Shown: positions 58,576 to 64,000 of the stretch, piece after piece
Numbering within the stretch: the stretch's first letter is position 1
Layout of the letters: each line of letters starts with the position of its first letter
DNA from: Sipunculus nudus
Lineage: Eukaryota; Annelida; Sipuncula; Golfingiida; Sipunculidae
Assembly: GCA_026874595.1 (NCBI GenBank)
Contig: CM049308.1
Location: 25,448,367-25,512,366, forward strand
DNA length: 64,000 bases
Direction of reading: 5' to 3'
Program-made: the position numbers and the translations under genes
Notes under the pieces: model-generated
What the model saw: the letters and a program-made list of their open reading frames with translations, nothing else
Database searches by the model: none
Told to the model about the DNA's origin: nothing

Positions 58576-59240
58576 TACTCCGTAGCGTGTGATGAATCAA
58601 GTTTATAAATATTTGGAACTAAATACGATGTTGAACAGCTGATTATGGGTTGCCCATGCATATACAGACTGTTTCATAGACTGCATGTGATTACGCTTTA
58701 CCCCAGCCCCCCCCCCCCCACCCCCCACCCCCCCAAAAAAAAAAACGGAAAAAAAGGGTCTGGGTATTGACAAGGGTCAGATAAGGGCTCATCCTGGCAT
58801 GCAAGCGGGTGCAATAGGGTGTATACTAGGCTTATATCTTAATCTGACGGTATTATACCATTTAAAGCTTAAATACAAGTTCACATGCAGATCTAGTCCG
58901 CGTTATGTATATATGTTGGCATATATTTCTCATGATTGTTTATTTTTCAAATTTATAATAGACAAGATTATAGTATGTATATGAATTTAAATATATATAC
59001 TAATGCTGCATGGTGTCGTTTTAGATGTGTGCATGGGCCCGGTTCAGTGATACATTTAAACAAATGATACCATTAAATGTGGTTTATGTTTGCTATATGC
59101 GCTCAGTAATATATAGTATTATTTATGTAAGGATACACACCTAAGTACCTCGTTACATTTATTTTAAAATTGGAAACCACACGTGGGTATTTTCCACTCT
59201 GCGTATACATGTCTGTTTCACATGGAGGCATGCGCCGTGT
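57986..59240. other. No gene; (TA)n at 58526-58577, C tracts at 58708-58735
   Basis: AT-rich intergenic DNA with a long TA microsatellite and C/A homopolymers. No coding signal is seen. Confidence 0.5.
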
Positions 59241-59370
59241 ACGACACGCATACTTGTCAATTTAAAAAAAAAACCTGCATGCATGCATAGGTGTCAATTT
59301 AAAAAAAACGACTCGCGCAGTTGTCCATTTCAAAATAACTCTCAAACTTGTCAATTTCAAAAAGTTGTAT
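59241..59370 (+). repeat. Short tandem 'acttgtcaattt' repeat
   Basis: Four loose units of ~35-40 bp built on 'cttgtcaatttaaaaaa' or 'gttgtccatttcaaaa'. Confidence 0.55.
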
Positions 59371-61859
59371 ATTGCAATTTAAAGTTATGATTACTTCAAA
59401 GAAAAATTCATGATTCCATCTTCTGCATGAAACTGAACATAAACTGGCTGCTGTCTTTTTAATGAAGCACATACAAATCTGACAATGAAATAAATGGTGC
59501 CGGGGGTGGGGGGGACTATACTCTTGCCCGCCCCCACCCCAATACCACTTTTGTGGTGCGGGTGGGGCTGCCCCCACGGCTGCCCCGCACACGTGCGAAC
59601 GCATCGCACTGGGAAAAAAAAAAGTACATCAGGCCGCACAATAAAACGCCCGTTCAGTCAAGACATACCACCGATATAGGAACGCATATATATTTATTAT
59701 AATAATTTCATTCATACTTAACCGCATGCATGGGATTGAATATTACACAAAATAAATCATCCTGGCGCAAACCCAAAAACAACCATTTCCCTATTAAACA
59801 TTTAAAACAAATACATTTATTTTTTCACAAAACTTGATTACGGAAATACAAGATTTTCTAATGCTCCAAAACCGAATTCGGGTGAGAAACCACAACGGAA
59901 CTTATATACAAAGGACAAAATATTTCATATTTTTGGTAACTTTTTATTTTATTTACTTAACCATACGTCTGTCTGTATTATTTCCAACAGCCATTGAACG
60001 TGTTGTCATGTGGCTGATTTTTTTTTTGTAGCGCCGTCATGAATATATACGGCACGGCAGTAAGCAAGGCACTCCGCCCAGGAATATAAACGGACAAAGT
60101 CTTAGTTAATTTCTTATATCGCCGATATATTAACGCGTCCTGTACCTCAACGGCACAATCGAACACGCAGCTTCCAATCAGATTATAAATTATTTTTGGC
60201 ATCATCACCTGGATGACCTAAGATGTCATTGTTCATCGACATGTAAAGCTATTTACGCGAACACTTTTTTTTTTTATTATCACGCAAACCAAAATATTTT
60301 GTAATAAGAACAGTCTAAATAAAAAAAAAAAAAAAAAATAATTGTTGTGAAAAAAATAAAAGTTTAAAAGACACTATACCTTTGACACACTAGGGCCTAC
60401 GTGATTGGTAGATTTCCATCTGAGATTACAGCGTAGATAAGCCAAGGAAAAGTTGGTAAAAGCTGTGGAGAAGAAAAAAAACAATTATCAAGGTAAATAT
60501 GCCATATCTCTGCATGTGATATTTCATTTACACTGCCAAAAATATTATGGAATCATTAATAGACCTTTTAGAGCCATAGTTAAAATGATAAAAATAGGAA
60601 AATGCTATGAACAACACCGCAAACATGTATCGGTATTACACGCGCGCAAGTGTATCCGAGCGCCATAACAGCAATATTACGATTATATAGCTATATCAAA
60701 ATGACGATGGACGGCCCTTTATTTATTAGTTTTATTTTTAAAAAATCCTACAGCATTTTAATATATGTAAAAGATATAATCGTTAAAGTATAGATGCTTA
60801 AGTTAACAGCTTGACAAATAGGGTAAATCTTACAATCAATTTTATAGTTGAACTGCATGCAAATTATACAAGCACAATGAGGAGTAACAATAGGCCTAAA
60901 CATGTTCATGGCACTGAAAGTAAGTCACACTGAAGATGTTTTAAGAATTAAGAGCACCTGCAGGTACTGTTAAGAGCAGGGACTGTTTTCTGTCATATGG
61001 GAAAGTCAGTTTTTTTTGGCTTATGGTGCATGATGAGAGTTCAGTGATATATAATATTTATTTTGATTACTTCTACATATATCCTTCACCAGTCTTCTAT
61101 ATACATACTATAGACAGCAGGTATCTACATAGAGCGTACTGTCTTTTACTCTGTACCCTTTATATTTGATAATGCCACAATGAACTTCCCATGTATACAT
61201 AGATATATAGAGGGTGCATGATATATAGAGGGTGCATGGCGATGGCAAGGCCTGCATGCAGGTAATAGCCTAAGTTCCCTAGTTTAAAGGCCTCAGGGAT
61301 GAAAATTTGTAATAAACACCTGCATGGTTTTGGTAACAGCCCCTACAATTTAACATAAGGCCCGGGTATAGGGGGGGGGGGGCAGTAGTTTGTTTAACCT
61401 GTTTTGAATTACCTTTTTTATGGTGTTTTCCCCAAATTTGTAAAATTCCTAGATTCGACCATGCATAGCTCAGTATACTTAGTTAACCCAAATTCCTGTC
61501 CATTCCCAGTTTCATACCTGTAATTCACACTATTGGGTATCATGTAGCTAGATACAAGTACATTGCCCCAGTTGCCAAATGAGCAACAAGATCAACATGG
61601 GGCGTGTAGGCAACCCCCTGTTCCTATCCTTTGTTGGTTGTATACTGGTGATGATAAGGCTACAAGGAACTTCCAGTTTTGAGGCTGCAGGTTGACCAGT
61701 TTGCTGCACGGCCTAGCTAGGGACAAGGCAGCAGGGAAGAATGCTCTGTAATCACCCATGCCTTAGACATGTAAATGCCTTGACGGGGGGACAGCTTTGT
61801 ACATGCAACTGACCCAAGCCCTCTGTCCATTTCCACTACCAGTATAGCAAATTTGTACA
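59371..61859. other. No gene recognised; GC-rich island 59500-59600, G tract 61370-61382
   Basis: 59500-59600 is unusually rich in C and G runs (cccgcccccaccccaata, gcgggtggggctgccccc) with partial self-complementarity. Elsewhere it is AT-rich with short frames lacking motifs. Confidence 0.4.
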
Positions 61860-61867
61860 GACCAGGG

Positions 61868-61985
61868 GTCAATTCTGAATTGAATTGGAACTGAATTGGA
61901 ATTGAAGGGGAAATTGAATGAATGAGAATTGAATTATAAAAAAATTAAAATGAAATGAATTGGAATTGAATTGTAATTGAAGTTT
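61868..61985 (+). repeat. (GAATTGAATTG)n-like simple repeat
   Basis: Dense variants of gaattgaattggaatt over about 110 bp. Confidence 0.8.
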
Positions 61986-62107
61986 ACAGGCTCCACTGAA
62001 TTGATCTGCATTGATGAACAAATGTTCGAGATCTTATGTTTTTCTAAATGTCGCTCATTGGAAGTAGCTCAAGGTCAGTGTGAAGATCAGCCATGCAGTT
62101 TTTGGTT

Positions 62108-62390
62108 CAGGGGCGTCAATATAGGGGGGGATGGGGGGTATATATACCCCCCACTTTTTGGCAAGGGGGGGATGGTCAATGTTATCATCCCCCCCACTTT
62201 TCAGAGAATAATATTATAATATTGCATATAAAATAAATTAATAAACAAAATTAAAGGCTATTGATCCATTTATTAAAAGATGTTATATCTTAATTTTGCT
62301 TAGAATTCAAAAATAACTTATTTTCTAAATCATTATAATTATTTGAAATATGATTAATTTTATATATAATAATTATATTTATATATATTA

Positions 62391-62434
<44 letters not shown>

Positions 62435-62549
62435 GAATGTCACTCAAAGGCACTGAAAAAGGTTTATATATATATACATGTATATGTGTGTGTGTGTATA
62501 TTTGAACAAAGTCATCCCCCCCACCCTGGAAGAAAAATTGACGCCACTG
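62108..62549. mobile_element. hAT-like MITE, 442 bp
   Basis: The left end CAGGGGCGTCAAT and the reverse complement of the right end CAGTGGCGTCAAT are terminal inverted repeats, each followed by G-rich subterminal sequence. They are flanked by an 8 bp target duplication with one mismatch (TTTTGGTT at 62100 and ATTTGGTT at 62550). CAGNGGCG ends and 8 bp duplications are hallmarks of the hAT superfamily. The inside is a TA microsatellite (62345-62432, 62466-62502) and no transposase. Confidence 0.8.
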
Positions 62550-62557
62550 ATTTGGTT

Positions 62558-63651
62558 AAAATCAACCACATATGGCTCTCATGCATGACACAGGGAATAT
62601 GATAACAGCTTCAATGCTTCTTAATCACTGAACCTGAATTGTTTGTATCAACAAATATAGCATACCAGAGTTGGGTTAATAATATGATATATAGTAATAG
62701 AATTCCCAGTATGCCTCGAGCTGCTCTGCTGTGGTAGTGTGACCAGTGGTTCTGATTACATATAGGGCACTTTATTGGCCAGAACAAGCAACAGCCATGA
62801 GATAGCAAAGTACATCAGATAGACTACTGGTCTGTGATGACTAAAATCCGTAAAATAATATGGCACAAGAGTGCTCATGCAAGCATCAAGTTTGCAGACC
62901 TTGGTATTGTTAGGGGATATAACAATGAAAAGGACCCACCCCATCCCTATGGGATGTAGGACAAAAACCTAAATGTTGCCCAGCAAAACCATCTTTGCAC
63001 ATGAACTTACTATCTCAGATTCGAATTTTACACATTGTTGTGGTTCTATGTGTAAGTAAACAATGTGTATTTCCAAGTGTGTATGTTTAGTGGTTTACCA
63101 TAAAAAGAAGGCATGCCCAGATGTCTGAACTTGCACTGGGGCAACAATTCACAAACAAGAAGCTTATTCCCAGTACAGGATTAAACAAACTGTTAAGAAT
63201 GAATATGCGCACATCCCATACTATTTTTAAGAGAACATGCTTAGTTTCAAGGAAGTGTAACATGCCTGGTATGTGAATAGGCCCCTATAATGGCTTATTG
63301 AATTTAGGTATTTTACTCTTTGAAAAAAAATATAAAAACATGACCATTTGTGTCCAAAGTAATGCCATTTTACGGCATATAAATATTGCACATAACATTT
63401 AATTGTGCAAATACAACCATTTTAATTAGTTTGTGGTTTATAGTGTTAACGCTCTTACAGTAACTCTCTCTCGCCCATTTACATATTCTTATTCACTCAG
63501 CCTTACAGCATCTTTTTACACCATGTAACATTTTAAACCTGTGAATTGCTTAGGGGTCTCCGATTCTATTATCGGTTATTGCATTTCAGTTTGAAAATCA
63601 ATTTGATAATTTGATTATTGAAGTCCAATTATTCTGTCATATACTATTATT
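62558..63651. other. No gene recognised
   Basis: AT-rich sequence with short unsupported frames. Confidence 0.4.
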
Positions 63652-64000
63652 GTATCCCCAGACAAAGTCGGGGGATACTATGTTTTCATCACGGTCTCCC
63701 CGCCACTGCCGCATATGAATCTTGTTGGCGCGATAACTTAAAAAATATTTCACGGATCTTCACCAAACTTGGTATATGTCTAGATATGGGTGAGAGGACG
63801 ACGCCAGTTTAAAATGAGGTCATGACCTTAACTAGGAGAGTGTCCTTGACCTTCAATAGGTCCAATTTAGGGGAAAATCTCACACATTATTAAATATCTC
63901 AAGAAATCTTGCATGGATTGATCCCAAAATCAAGTTGATTGAAGATCATGGATAGGGTTTTCATGTTCAAGAAACTGGTGGCGCCACCTGTTATCCTTTT
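63652..64000 (+). repeat. Family C hairpin-capped repeat, cut by the window end
   Basis: Head GTATCCCC / GGGGATAC (63652-63678), then 'actatgttttcatcacgg', 'ggcgcgataactt', and a body that matches the reverse-oriented copy at 31.9-30.98 kb phrase by phrase. An exact palindrome lies at 63977-63988. The element continues beyond the window. Confidence 0.75.

Overview
The window reads as nuclear DNA of an aquatic invertebrate animal. It is AT-rich, it has introns with GT...AG borders, and it carries long TA microsatellites, G homopolymers and many interspersed repeats of kinds I associate with mollusc-like or other marine invertebrate genomes. The phylum is not proven by the sequence. Gene density is very low. 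Only two loci look like genuine multi-exon coding genes: a two-domain, type II membrane glycosyltransferase-like gene (36.16-39.32 kb, + strand) and an intron-containing MULE-type transposase gene (53.99-55.85 kb, + strand). Three broken coding regions are legible: a Toll-like receptor relic (6.5-8.45 kb, - strand), a Ty3/Gypsy pol relic with seven in-frame stops (15.9-16.9 kb, + strand), and an unidentified broken protein (46.47-47.10 kb, + strand).

Layout. 0-6.5 kb: an imperfect foldback repeat, a tRNA-derived SINE, one copy of a 1.5 kb interspersed repeat, and the first hairpin-capped repeats. 6.5-8.5 kb: Toll-like receptor relic. 9.3-13.9 kb: a cluster of hairpin-capped repeats ('family A') and a degenerate tandem array. 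14-20 kb: a dispersed repeat copy, the retrotransposon relic with LTR-like pieces, and a terminal-inverted-repeat element. 20-25.3 kb: microsatellites, G tracts and a pogo-like end. 25.9-30.7 kb: a direct tandem duplication of a 2.4 kb unit. 30.4-36.0 kb: nested hairpin-capped repeats ('B' and 'C') and a ~69 bp tandem array that runs up to the glycosyltransferase gene. 40.6-42.0 kb: an inverted partner of the 2.3-3.9 kb repeat. 47-49.2 kb: short direct and tandem repeats. 49.7-51.85 kb: two Helitron-like 3' ends in direct order. 52-57.4 kb: a 196 bp satellite interrupted by the transposase gene. 57.4-64 kb: mostly plain sequence, with one hAT-like MITE and a truncated family C repeat at the end.

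The most distinctive signal is shared by the hairpin-capped repeats. Families that otherwise differ each begin with a short inverted repeat, then a pyrimidine-rich GTCC/GTCTG run, then a modular body. The exact palindrome GGTGGCGCCACC occurs nine times in the window, always inside these bodies. The second is a gene-level oddity: two different glycosyltransferase-like domains joined behind one membrane anchor. The third is a transposase gene sitting inside a satellite whose repeat phase resumes on the far side.

No database search was possible. Family names come from motif recognition, and percent identities are estimates by eye.
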